Part shown: positions 46,861 to 56,160 of the stretch, piece by piece
Numbering within the stretch: the first letter of the stretch is position 1
How the letters are laid out: each line of letters begins with the position of its first letter
From: Atlantibacter hermannii
GTDB taxonomy: Bacteria > Pseudomonadota > Gammaproteobacteria > Enterobacterales > Enterobacteriaceae
Reading direction: 5' to 3'
Length of the DNA stretch: 64,000 bases
Assembly: GCA_900635495.1 (NCBI GenBank)
Contig: LR134136.1
Span: forward strand, 1,178,001-1,242,000
Translations under genes and position numbers: made by a program
Notes under the pieces: generated by a model
Seen by the model: the letters and a program-made list of their open reading frames with translations, nothing else
Told to the model about the DNA's origin: nothing
The model's database searches: none

Positions 46861-47976
46861 ATGCATAATGAAGCGCCCATTAAGCGTAGAAAATCCAAAC
46901 GGATCTACGTGGGCAATGTGCCGGTAGGCGACGGTGCGCCTATCGCGGTTCAGTCAATGACCAACACTCGCACCACCGATGTGGAAGCGACGGTCAATCA
47001 AATTAAAGCGCTTGAGCGCGTTGGCGCAGATATCGTGCGCGTATCCGTACCTACTATGGATGCGGCTGAAGCCTTTAAACTCATCAAGCAGCAGGTCAAC
47101 GTTCCGCTGGTCGCGGATATCCACTTTGATTACCGTATTGCGCTCAAAGTGGCGGAGTATGGCGTGGACTGCCTGCGTATTAACCCAGGTAACATCGGTA
47201 GCGAAGAGCGTATTCGCACCGTGGTTGACTGCGCGCGCGACAAAAACATTCCGATTCGTATCGGCGTCAATGCCGGGTCGCTGGAAAAAGACCTGCAGGA
47301 AAAATACGGTGAACCCACGCCGCAGGCCCTGCTTGAATCTGCCATGCGCCATGTCGAGCATCTTAATCGCCTTAATTTCGACCAGTTTAAAGTCAGCGTA
47401 AAAGCCTCTGACGTCTTCCTGGCGGTAGAATCCTATCGCTTGCTGGCTAAAGAGATTGAACAACCGCTGCATTTAGGGATAACCGAAGCGGGTGGCGCAC
47501 GCGCGGGCGCGGTGAAGTCGGCCATTGGGCTTGGGTTGCTACTTTCTGAAGGCATCGGCGATACGTTACGTATCTCCCTGGCCGCCGATCCGGTAGAAGA
47601 AATCAAAGTTGGTTTCGATATTCTGAAATCGCTGCGCATTCGCTCTCGTGGGATCAATTTCATCGCCTGCCCAACCTGTTCGCGTCAGGAGTTTGACGTG
47701 ATCGGCACGGTAAACGCCCTGGAGCAGCGCCTGGAAGATATTCTTACGCCGATGGATGTGTCCATTATCGGTTGTGTGGTAAATGGACCGGGTGAAGCGT
47801 TAGTCTCGACGCTGGGCGTCACGGGCGGGAATAAGAAAAGCGGTTTCTATGAAGACGGAACCCGTAAAGATCGCCTTGATAACGACGATATGATTGCTCA
47901 GCTGGAAGCGAAGATCCGCGCGAAAGCCAGTATGCTGGATGAAAGCCGCCGTATCGACGTGCACCTGGAAAAATAA
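46861..47976 (+). CDS. ispG: HMB-PP synthase IspG (GcpE)
   Basis: [4Fe-4S] enzyme of the MEP isoprenoid pathway, making (E)-4-hydroxy-3-methylbut-2-enyl diphosphate. 371 residues. Cluster cysteines in NFIACPTCSRQEF and IIGCVVNGPGEA. Starts 27 bases after rodZ on the same strand. Essential in enterics and intact here. Confidence 0.98.
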   Translation: MHNEAPIKRRKSKRIYVGNVPVGDGAPIAVQSMTNTRTTDVEATVNQIKALERVGADIVRVSVPTMDAAEAFKLIKQQVNVPLVADIHFDYRIALKVAEYGVDCLRINPGNIGSEERIRTVVDCARDKNIPIRIGVNAGSLEKDLQEKYGEPTPQALLESAMRHVEHLNRLNFDQFKVSVKASDVFLAVESYRLLAKEIEQPLHLGITEAGGARAGAVKSAIGLGLLLSEGIGDTLRISLAADPVEEIKVGFDILKSLRIRSRGINFIACPTCSRQEFDVIGTVNALEQRLEDILTPMDVSIIGCVVNGPGEALVSTLGVTGGNKKSGFYEDGTRKDRLDNDDMIAQLEAKIRAKASMLDESRRIDVHLEK

Positions 47977-47984
47977 GGCAAGCT

Positions 47985-48003
47985 GGGAAGCCAGTGGCTT
48001 CCC
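47985..48003 (+). repeat. Hairpin after ispG
   Basis: GGGAAGCC, loop AGT, GGCTTCCC; no T-run. Probably an mRNA 3' structure. Confidence 0.6.
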
Positions 48004-48012
48004 GTGTATGAT

Positions 48013-48069
48013 TGAACCCGCTCGCCGCCTCGATTTACTGAGTGCGGCCTGATTTCGGGTTCATTTTTT
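48013..48069 (+). terminator. Terminator or attenuator before hisS
   Basis: Long hairpin closed by TGAACCCG (48013-48020) and CGGGTTCA (48056-48063), followed by TTTTTT, ending 21 bases before the hisS start. Either ends the ispG transcript or attenuates into hisS. Confidence 0.65.
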
Positions 48070-48090
48070 GTATTGAATAAGAGAATAAAC

Positions 48091-49365
48091 GTGGCGAAAA
48101 ACATTCAAGCCATCCGTGGCATGAACGATTACCTGCCGGGCGAAACCGCCATCTGGCAGCGTATTGAAGGTGCGCTGAAGCAAGTGCTTGCCAGCTATGG
48201 TTACAGCGAAATCCGCCTGCCGATTGTAGAGCAGACCCCGTTATTCAAACGCGCAATCGGCGAAGTGACCGACGTGGTTGAAAAAGAGATGTATACCTTC
48301 GAAGACCGCAACGGCGACAGCCTGACGCTGCGTCCTGAAGGGACTGCTGGCTGCGTGCGCGCCGGTATTGAACATGGTCTGCTGTACAATCAAGAACAAC
48401 GCTTATGGTATGTCGGGCCGATGTTCCGCCACGAACGTCCCCAGAAAGGGCGTTATCGCCAGTTCCATCAGTTGGGCGCGGAAGTCTTTGGCCTGCAGGG
48501 CCCGGATATCGACGCCGAACTGATTATGCTGTCTGCTCGCTGGTGGCGAGCATTGGGGATCGCTGAGCATGTTTCTCTTGAGCTGAACTCCATCGGCTCG
48601 CTGGAAGCACGTGCCCGTTATCGCGACGCGTTAACCGCTTTTCTTGAGCAGCATAAAGACAAGCTGGATGAAGATTGCCAGCGTCGTATGTACACCAACC
48701 CGTTGCGCGTACTGGATTCGAAAAATCCGGATGTTCAGGCTTTGTTAAACGACGCGCCGGCATTAGGTGATTACCTTGATGATGAGTCGCGCGAACATTT
48801 CGCCGGCTTGTGCGCCTATCTGGATGCGGCTGGCATTGCTTATACGGTTAATCAGCGTCTGGTACGTGGTCTGGACTACTACAACCGGACGGTGTTCGAG
48901 TGGGTGACGACCAGCCTCGGTTCCCAGGGCACGGTCTGTGCTGGCGGCCGTTATGACGGTCTGGTTGAGCAATTAGGCGGCCGCGCTACCCCGGCGGTGG
49001 GCTTCGCAATGGGGCTTGAGCGCCTTGTTTTGCTGGTTCAGGCAGTAAATCCGGAATTTAAAGCGCAAAGCGTTGTCGATATTTACCTGGTCGCGTCTGG
49101 CGCAGGTACCCAAACAGCAGCGATGCTGTTGGCAGAATCGGTGCGCGATGCGCTGCCAGCGTGTAAGTTAATGACCAACTACGGCGGCGGGAATTTCAAG
49201 AAACAGTTTGCCCGGGCGGATAAATGGGGCGCGCGTATCGCGCTGGTTCTGGGCGAAAATGAAGTTGCCGCACGTCAGGTGGTAGTGAAGGATTTGCGTT
49301 CTGGTGAACAGCAGACGGTCGAACAGGACGATCTGGCTGGTCATTTGCAGGCGCTGCTGGGTTAA
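48091..49365 (+). CDS. hisS: Histidine-tRNA ligase
   Basis: Class II aminoacyl-tRNA synthetase. 424 residues with the GTG start at 48091 (MAKNIQAIRGMNDYLPGETA), as in E. coli; an upstream ATG at 48073 is in frame but would add an extension not seen in the family. Motif 2 in RHERPQKGRYRQFHQLGAEV, His signature LVRGLDYYNRTVFEW, motif 3 near GGRATPAVGFAMGLERL. Confidence 0.98.
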   Translation: MAKNIQAIRGMNDYLPGETAIWQRIEGALKQVLASYGYSEIRLPIVEQTPLFKRAIGEVTDVVEKEMYTFEDRNGDSLTLRPEGTAGCVRAGIEHGLLYNQEQRLWYVGPMFRHERPQKGRYRQFHQLGAEVFGLQGPDIDAELIMLSARWWRALGIAEHVSLELNSIGSLEARARYRDALTAFLEQHKDKLDEDCQRRMYTNPLRVLDSKNPDVQALLNDAPALGDYLDDESREHFAGLCAYLDAAGIAYTVNQRLVRGLDYYNRTVFEWVTTSLGSQGTVCAGGRYDGLVEQLGGRATPAVGFAMGLERLVLLVQAVNPEFKAQSVVDIYLVASGAGTQTAAMLLAESVRDALPACKLMTNYGGGNFKKQFARADKWGARIALVLGENEVAARQVVVKDLRSGEQQTVEQDDLAGHLQALLG

Positions 49366-49400
49366 CTTCCCCGGTAATTTATCGTAAGGAGAAGGGCTGC

Positions 49401-50021
49401 GTGGAAATTTACGAAAATGAAAACGACCAGGTCGATGCGGTAAAGCGTTTCTTTGCTGAAAATGGCAAAGCGCTGGCGATTGGCGTGGTGTTAGGCATTG
49501 GCGCGCTGGTTGGCTGGCGTTACTGGACGAGCCATCAGGCTGAGTCGGCGCGGGAAGCATCGCTGGCTTACCAAACGGCGGTAACCGCTATCAGTGCGGA
49601 TAAGCCGCAAACGCTGACCGCAGTTGAGAAATTTGCGGCAGAGAATCAGAACACCTACGGTGCGCTGGCCTCGCTTGAAGCCGCGCAGCAGTATGTTGAT
49701 AAAAACGATCTCGCGAAAGCGGAAGCGAATTTACAACAGGGCCTTAAAAATACCAGCGATGAAAATCTGCAGGCGCTGATCAATTTGCGTCTGGCTCGCA
49801 TACAGGTTCAGCAAAAACAGACTGATGCCGCCCTTAAAACGCTCGACGCTATTAAAGGCGAAGGTTGGGTGGCTATCGTTGCCGACCTGCGTGGTGAAGC
49901 GTTGTTGAGCAAAGGCGATAAGCAGGGTGCGCGTGATGCATGGAGCAAGGGAGTCGAAAGCAATTCGTCTCCGGCGCTGCGTGAAATGATGCAGATGAAA
50001 ATCAATAATTTGTCCGTCTGA
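49401..50021 (+). CDS. yfgM: Ancillary SecYEG translocon subunit YfgM
   Basis: Single-pass inner-membrane protein with a periplasmic TPR-like domain that works with PpiD at the translocon exit. 206 residues from a GTG start at 49401 after AAGGAGAAG. Transmembrane helix about residues 24-41 (LAIGVVLGIGALVGWRYW). Upstream of bamB by 10 bases, so envelope-assembly genes share a transcript. Confidence 0.96.
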   Translation: MEIYENENDQVDAVKRFFAENGKALAIGVVLGIGALVGWRYWTSHQAESAREASLAYQTAVTAISADKPQTLTAVEKFAAENQNTYGALASLEAAQQYVDKNDLAKAEANLQQGLKNTSDENLQALINLRLARIQVQQKQTDAALKTLDAIKGEGWVAIVADLRGEALLSKGDKQGARDAWSKGVESNSSPALREMMQMKINNLSV

Positions 50022-50031
50022 GAGGGACCCG

Positions 50032-51213
50032 ATGCAATTGCGTAAATTACTTCTGCCAGGGCTGCTTTCCGTCACGCTGTTGAGTGGGTGTTCTCTGTTC
50101 AACGGTGAAGAGGATGTGGTGAAAATGTCTCCTCTGCCGACGGTTGAAAACCAGTTCAACCCACAAACGGCCTGGAGCACCTCCGTCGGTAACGGGATTG
50201 GCGATTTCTATTCTAACCTGCATCCCGCTTTCCAGGACGGCACTGTCTATGCAGCCGATCGCCGTGGCACCGTTAAAGCGGTGAGCCTCGCGGATGGCAA
50301 AGAAGAGTGGTCAGTGGATCTCTCGGAAAAGACCGGTTTTCTGTCTGCTAACCGTTCTGCGCTGCTTTCCGGCGGCGTGACGGCGGCGGGCGGGCATATC
50401 TTTGTCGGCAGCGAGAAAGCACAGGTTTATGCTCTGAACAGCGCTGACGGAGCTATTGCCTGGCAAACCAAAGTGGCGGGTGAAGCACTGTCCCGTCCGG
50501 TTGTTAGCGACGGTTTAGTGCTGATTCATACCAGCAACGGTATGCTGCAGGCGCTTAACGAAAGCGATGGCGCGGTGAAATGGACCGTTAACCTGGATAT
50601 GCCTTCACTGTCCCTGCGCGGCGAGTCTGCCCCAACCACTGCCTTCGGTGCAGCGATTGTCGGCGGCGATAATGGTCGCGTAAGCGCGGTGTTGATGCAG
50701 CAGGGCCAAATGATTTGGCAACAGCGTATTTCACAAGCCACGGGCGCGACCGAGATCGATCGTCTGAGCGATGTGGACACCACGCCGGTGGTAGTGGACA
50801 ACGTGGTTTATGCGCTGGCCTATAATGGCAACCTGACCGCGCTGGATCTGCGTTCTGGCCAGATCATGTGGAAACGTGAACTGGGCTCAGTCAGCGATTT
50901 TGTGATTGACGGTGGTCGCATTTACCTGGTGGATCAGACCGACCGTGTGCTGGCGCTGAGCGTCGAAGGCGGCGTAACGCTGTGGACGCAAACGGCGTTG
51001 CAGTACCGCAACCTAACGTCTCCGGTCCTGTATAATGGTAATCTGGTGGTGGGTGATAGCGAAGGCTACATGCACTGGATGGATACCAGCGACGGGCGTT
51101 TCGTGGCACAGCAAAAAGTTGACGGTTCCGGCTTCCAGACTGAACCGGTGGTTGCCAATGACAAGCTGCTGATTCAGGCGAAAGACGGCACCCTGTACGC
51201 GATTACGCGTTAA
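50032..51213 (+). CDS. bamB: Outer-membrane assembly lipoprotein BamB
   Basis: Eight-bladed beta-propeller lipoprotein of the BAM complex that inserts outer-membrane proteins. 393 residues. Lipobox LLSGC with Cys near residue 20. Repeated PQQ-like blades are visible (for example ADGKEEWSVDLSEK, ADGAIAWQTKVAGE, RSGQIMWKRELG). Confidence 0.98.
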   Translation: MQLRKLLLPGLLSVTLLSGCSLFNGEEDVVKMSPLPTVENQFNPQTAWSTSVGNGIGDFYSNLHPAFQDGTVYAADRRGTVKAVSLADGKEEWSVDLSEKTGFLSANRSALLSGGVTAAGGHIFVGSEKAQVYALNSADGAIAWQTKVAGEALSRPVVSDGLVLIHTSNGMLQALNESDGAVKWTVNLDMPSLSLRGESAPTTAFGAAIVGGDNGRVSAVLMQQGQMIWQQRISQATGATEIDRLSDVDTTPVVVDNVVYALAYNGNLTALDLRSGQIMWKRELGSVSDFVIDGGRIYLVDQTDRVLALSVEGGVTLWTQTALQYRNLTSPVLYNGNLVVGDSEGYMHWMDTSDGRFVAQQKVDGSGFQTEPVVANDKLLIQAKDGTLYAITR

Positions 51214-51236
51214 CGGCGCGTCGGGTTTTACCGCTT

Positions 51237-51275
51237 AAACGGCTCCTGAAAAAATCAGGGGCCGTTTGCTGTTTT
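51237..51275 (+). terminator. Weak terminator between bamB and der
   Basis: AAACGGCTCCTGA / TCAGGGGCCGTTT with an A5 loop and one wobble pair, followed by a broken T-run (GCTGTTTTC). Possibly partial readthrough into der. Confidence 0.55.
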
Positions 51276-51334
51276 CTGAACCCGCTGAGTTTTCGGCGGT
51301 TTTTATACTGATTTATCGTAATGAGGCTTTAACA

Positions 51335-52807
51335 ATGGTACCTGTGGTCGCGCTTGTCGGGCGCCCTAATGTCGGAAAATCCACCTTATTCAATCGGTTA
51401 ACCCGCACCCGTGATGCGCTGGTGGCGGATTTCCCGGGGCTGACTCGCGATCGTAAGTATGGTCGTGCTGAGGTGGAAGGCCGCGAGTTTATCTGTATCG
51501 ATACCGGCGGTATCGATGGCACTGAAGACGGTGTGGAAACCCGCATGGCTGCACAGTCGCTGTTGGCGATTGAAGAAGCGGATGTGGTGTTGTTTATGGT
51601 GGATGCCCGCGCGGGTTTGATGCCAGCGGATACCGCTATCGCAAAACATTTGCGTTCCCGCGAAAAACCGACCTTCCTGGTGGCGAATAAAACCGATGGT
51701 CTCGACCCGGATCAGGCCGTCGTAGATTTTTATTCGCTGGGCCTGGGTGAAATTCACCCCATCGCTGCGTCGCATGGCCGCGGCGTTACCAGCCTGCTTG
51801 AACATGTTCTGATGCCGTGGATGGATGAAGTTAATCCGCCGGAAGAAGTGGACGAAGACGCCGAATACTGGGCGCAGTTCGAAGGGCAGGAAGAGGGCGA
51901 GGAAGAGGAAGAAGATACCTTTAACCCTCAGGATCTGCCTATCAAACTGGCGATCGTCGGGCGTCCAAACGTAGGTAAGTCCACACTGACTAACCGTATT
52001 CTCGGTGAAGAACGCGTAGTGGTCTATGACATGCCGGGCACCACCCGCGACAGTATTTATATCCCGATGGAGCGTGATGAGCGGGAATATGTGCTGATCG
52101 ATACCGCAGGCGTTCGTAAGCGCGGAAAGATCACCGATGCGGTAGAAAAATTCTCGGTCATCAAAACGCTGCAGGCGATTGAAGACGCCAACGTGGTGAT
52201 GCTGGTGATTGATGCACGTGAGGGCATTTCCGATCAGGATCTCTCGCTGCTCGGCTTTATCCTCAATAGTGGGCGCTCACTGGTTATCGTAGTGAACAAA
52301 TGGGATGGCCTGAGCCAGGAAGTGAAAGATCAGGTCAAAGAGACGCTGGACTTCCGTCTGGGCTTTATCGACTTCGCTCGCGTACACTTTATTTCCGCTC
52401 TGCACGGCAGCGGCGTGGGCAACCTGTTTGAATCGGTGCGTGAAGCGTATGACAGCTCCACACGCCGCGTCAGCACGGCAATGTTGACCCGCATTATGAA
52501 TATGGCGGCAGAAGATCATCAGCCGCCGCTGGTGCGCGGCCGTCGCGTTAAGCTGAAATATGCCCACGCGGGCGGTTATAACCCGCCGATTGTGGTTATC
52601 CACGGTAACCAGGTAAAAGATCTGCCGGATTCTTACAAACGTTACCTGATGAACTACTTCCGCAAATCGCTGGATGTGATGGGGACGCCGATCCGTATTC
52701 AGTTCAAGGAAGGGGATAACCCGTTTGCCAACAAACGTAATACCCTGACGCCGAACCAGATGCGTAAGCGTAAGCGTTTGATTAAGCATATTAAGAAAGG
52801 TAAGTAA
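51335..52807 (+). CDS. der: Ribosome-assembly GTPase Der (EngA)
   Basis: Essential GTPase with two tandem G domains needed for 50S assembly. 490 residues, E. coli length. Walker A GRPNVGKST occurs twice, with NKTD and NKWD motifs; an acidic linker (EGQEEGEEEEEDTF) separates the domains; C-terminal KH-like domain and basic tail RKRKRLIKHIKKGK. Start MVPVVALVGRPNVGKS at 51335. Confidence 0.98.
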   Translation: MVPVVALVGRPNVGKSTLFNRLTRTRDALVADFPGLTRDRKYGRAEVEGREFICIDTGGIDGTEDGVETRMAAQSLLAIEEADVVLFMVDARAGLMPADTAIAKHLRSREKPTFLVANKTDGLDPDQAVVDFYSLGLGEIHPIAASHGRGVTSLLEHVLMPWMDEVNPPEEVDEDAEYWAQFEGQEEGEEEEEDTFNPQDLPIKLAIVGRPNVGKSTLTNRILGEERVVVYDMPGTTRDSIYIPMERDEREYVLIDTAGVRKRGKITDAVEKFSVIKTLQAIEDANVVMLVIDAREGISDQDLSLLGFILNSGRSLVIVVNKWDGLSQEVKDQVKETLDFRLGFIDFARVHFISALHGSGVGNLFESVREAYDSSTRRVSTAMLTRIMNMAAEDHQPPLVRGRRVKLKYAHAGGYNPPIVVIHGNQVKDLPDSYKRYLMNYFRKSLDVMGTPIRIQFKEGDNPFANKRNTLTPNQMRKRKRLIKHIKKGK

Positions 52808-52812
52808 CCAAG

Positions 52813-52834
52813 CGGGGCCGAAAGGCCCCGTTTT
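52813..52834 (+). terminator. Terminator after der
   Basis: CGGGGCC, loop GAAA, GGCCCCG, TTTT; ends 17 bases before yfgJ. Confidence 0.85.
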
Positions 52835-52851
52835 GTCATTGAGGAGAGACG

Positions 52852-53067
52852 ATGGAAATCCAATGCCCGCACTGTCAGCAACCGGTTGAGGTGAACGCAA
52901 CCGTTGCACGTTGTGAACACTGCCAGCAGGACATTACGCTGGAAGCCCGCTGCCCGGACTGCCATCAGCCATTGCAGGTGCTGAAAGCCTGCGGCGCGGT
53001 GGATTACTTTTGCCAGAACGGACACGGACTCATTTCAAAAAAACGCGTCGAATTCGTGCCCCAATAG
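52852..53067 (+). CDS. yfgJ: Zinc-ribbon protein YfgJ
   Basis: 71-residue cytosolic protein with three CxxC pairs (CPHC, CEHC, CPDC) plus CQNGH, a double zinc ribbon. MEIQCPHCQQPVEVNATVA at the start. Function unknown in any enteric. Convergent with xseA. Confidence 0.92.
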   Translation: MEIQCPHCQQPVEVNATVARCEHCQQDITLEARCPDCHQPLQVLKACGAVDYFCQNGHGLISKKRVEFVPQ

Positions 53068-53071
53068 CAGC

Positions 53072-54455
53072 TTAGTCTTTGGCAGGCGCTTTGCGCTTAC
53101 GCGGCGGTTTGACGGATTGAATGCCGGTAACCTGGCTTTCTATCAGGCCGTCTTCAACCCGGGTAGTCAGTAAGTCGCCTGCTTTCACCTGTTTGGTTTT
53201 CTTCAGGACTTTACCGTCAGTGGCCGTGGTCACGCTGTAGCCGCGCGCCAGCGTCGCCAGCGGGCTGACTGCTTCAAGTTGCGCAATCGCCGTACCGAAG
53301 CGTTGCCGGGTACCGCCCCAGTCGGGCCGTGATCAGCTGAGATAAACGGTATTCCAGCTGTTGAATACGGGTTTGAGCGCGGTGAATTCGACCCTGGGGC
53401 TGTTGTTGATTCAGGCGTTGCGTCACGCGTTGCTGCTGTTGCGTTGCCAGCCGTAACCGGTTTTCTACGGCGTGATTCAGCCGCTGGTGCAGGCGGTCAA
53501 GCGTGGTCTGCTGACGCGCCAGTCGCAGTTGCGGATGTTGCTGTTGCAGCCGATGGTGCAGGCGGGTAAATCGCTGCTGGAGATTCGCAAAGAAATAATC
53601 CATCGCCATCTCCAGACGCTGCTGCTGACCCTGAATCTGTCGCAGCAGTTCCTGTTGGTTGCGGCTGACCACCTCCGCTGCAGCAGACGGCGTAGGCGCT
53701 CGTAAATCGGCGATAAAATCCGCGATGGTAACATCAGTCTCATGGCCGACCGCGCTGACGATGGGAATGCGGCTGGCGAAGATAGCCCGTGCCACGCGTT
53801 CATCGTTAAAGCTCCATAGATCTTCCAGCGAACCGCCGCCGCGCCCGACAATCAGCACATCGCACTCCGCCCGCTGGTTGGCGAGCTGGATGGCGCGTAC
53901 GATTTGCGCAGGCGCGTCATCACCTTGTACCGCAGTGGGGTAAATCACCACCGGTAGCGACGGATCGCGCCGTTGCAGAACATGCAAAATGTCATGCAGC
54001 GCCGCGCCGGTTTTGGAGGTAATTACGCCAATCTGATGGGCTGGTGAGGGTAGAGGTTGCTTATGTTGAGCATCGAACAAGCCTTCCAGCGACAGTTTCT
54101 GCTTAAGCTGCTCGAACTGCTGCTGTAACAGGCCTACGCCCGCAGGCTGCATACTCTCGACAATAATTTGATAGTCGCCACGCGGTTCATACAGGGTGAT
54201 ATTAGCGCGGACCAGCACCTGTTGGCCGTGCTGGGGACGAAAGGTGACCCGGCGGTTACTGTTGCGGAACATGGCACAGCGTACCTGTGCGCCGTCGTCT
54301 TTCAACGTGAAGTACCAGTGACCCGAGGCGGGTTGGGTGAAGTTAGAAATTTCACCGCTGATCCACACCTGACCCATTTGCTGTTCGAGCAGCATTCTGA
54401 CGGTCTGGTTTAATCGGCTGACTGTGTAAATTGCGGATGACTGGCTTAGCGACAT
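53072..54455 (-). CDS. xseA: Exonuclease VII large subunit (frame broken)
   Basis: Catalytic subunit of the single-strand exonuclease VII. OB-fold N-terminus (QVWISGEISNFTQPASGHWYFTLKD), nuclease core with GRGGGSLEDLWSFND and VGHETDVTIADF, then a long Gln-rich coiled coil. An extra base in CCCC at 53316-53319 shifts the frame after ARLG; the correct frame continues GTRQRFGTAIAQLEAVSPLA and LARGYSVTTATDG to RKAPAKD. Corrected length about 460 residues. Divergent from guaB. Confidence 0.93.
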
Positions 54456-54547
54456 GTGAGCTGGATCAAACTCTAAATCAGCAGGTTATTCAATCGATAG
54501 TAACGCGGTCACAAGCGATAGCAAGTATTTTTATTAAAAAATGCTAG

Positions 54548-54573
54548 ATGCAAACGGTTACGCTCTGTATAAT
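54548..54573 (+). promoter_or_regulatory. guaBA promoter with PurR box
   Basis: ATGCAAACGGTTACGC (54548-54563) matches the PurR operator consensus, directly before the -10 TATAAT (54568-54573). Purine repression of guaBA by PurR is established in E. coli. Confidence 0.75.
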
Positions 54574-54624
54574 GCCGCGGCAATATTTTATCTGTTCTCA
54601 TTCACCCAGGTTGAGATATTGCCC

Positions 54625-56092
54625 ATGCTACGTATCGCTAAAGAAGCACTGACGTTTGACGACGTTCTCCTCGTTCCCGCTCACTCTACCGTTCTGCCGA
54701 ATACTGCTGATCTGAGCACGCAGTTAACCAAAACTATTCGACTGAATATCCCGATGCTTTCCGCGGCAATGGATACCGTGACTGAGGCTCGCCTGGCCAT
54801 CGCGCTGGCGCAGGAAGGCGGTCTTGGCTTTATCCACAAAAACATGTCGATTGAGCGCCAGGCCGAAGAAGTTAAACGCGTTAAAAAACACGAAAGCGGC
54901 GTGGTTACCGACCCGCAGACCGTGCTGCCCACGACCACTCTGCGTGAAGTGAAAGAATTAACCGAACGCAATGGCTTCGCCGGTTACCCGGTTGTCACGG
55001 CTGACAACGAACTGGTGGGCATCATTACCGGTCGCGATGTGCGCTTTGTGACTGACCTGAGCCAGCCTGTCAGTGTGTATATGACTCCGAAAGAGCGCCT
55101 GGTGACGGTGCGCGAAGGCGAGTCACGCGACGTTGTTTTCGCAAAAATGCACGAAAAAACGCGTTGAAAAAGCGCTGGTGGTTGACGGGAGTTTCCATCT
55201 GCTCGGCATGATCACCGTAAAAGACTTCCAGAAAGCAGAGCGTAAACCTAACGCCTGTAAAGACGAACAGGGCCGTCTGCGTGTAGGCGCGGCAGTGGGC
55301 GCTGGCGCGGGCAACGAAGAGCGTATTGACGCGCTGGTTGCTGCGGGCGTTGACGTGCTGCTAATCGACTCCTCTCACGGTCATTCTGAAGGCGTGCTGC
55401 AACGCATCCGTGAAACTCGTGCAAAATACCCGGATCTGCAAATCATCGGCGGTAACGTGGCTACTGCGGCAGGCGCTCGTGCGCTGGCGGAAGCGGGCGT
55501 GAGCGCGGTAAAAGTGGGTATCGGCCCGGGTTCCATTTGTACCACCCGTATCGTTACCGGCGTAGGCGTGCCGCAGATCACCGCCGTGGCTGACGCTGTC
55601 GAGGCGCTGGAAGGCACCGGCATTCCGGTTATCGCTGATGGCGGCATCCGTTTCTCCGGCGATATTGCGAAGGCCATTGCCGCTGGCGCGAGCGCCGTGA
55701 TGGTAGGCTCCATGCTGGCAGGCACCGAAGAATCACCGGGTGAAATCGAGCTCTATCAGGGCCGTTCTTATAAATCCTACCGTGGTATGGGCTCGCTGGG
55801 CGCCATGTCCAAAGGCTCTTCCGACCGTTACTTCCAGACCGACAACGCTGCCGACAAACTGGTGCCGGAAGGTATCGAAGGCCGTGTGGCGTATAAGGGC
55901 CGCCTGAAAGAGATTATCCATCAGCAGATGGGCGGCCTGCGTTCCTGTATGGGCCTGACCGGCTGTGGTACTATCGACGCGCTGCGTACCAAAGCAGAGT
56001 TTGTACGCATCAGCGGTGCGGGTATTCAGGAAAGTCACGTACACGACGTGACGATCACCAAAGAGTCCCCTAACTACCGTATGGGCTCCTGA
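54625..56092 (+). CDS. guaB: IMP dehydrogenase (frame broken)
   Basis: Makes XMP from IMP with NAD, first step to GMP. Start MLRIAKEALTFDDVLLVPAH at 54625. CBS pair in residues about 95-200. An extra A in the run 55154-55159 (expected five) shifts the frame at MHEKR; the next frame gives VEKALVVDGSFHLLGMITVK onward. Catalytic cysteine in GPGSICTTRIVTGVGVP; mobile flap RGMGSLGAM. Corrected length 488 residues. A true break would make the cell a guanine auxotroph. Confidence 0.95.
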
Positions 56093-56099
56093 TTTTCTT

Positions 56100-56120
56100 C
56101 GCCCGACCTTGTGTCGGGCG
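56100..56120 (+). repeat. Hairpin between guaB and guaA
   Basis: CGCCCGAC, loop CTTGT, GTCGGGCG followed by ATTTATTT. Weak T-run; may tune the guaB to guaA ratio. Confidence 0.6.
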
Positions 56121-56160
56121 ATTTATTTAATCTGTTTCACTTGCCTCGGACTAAGCGTCA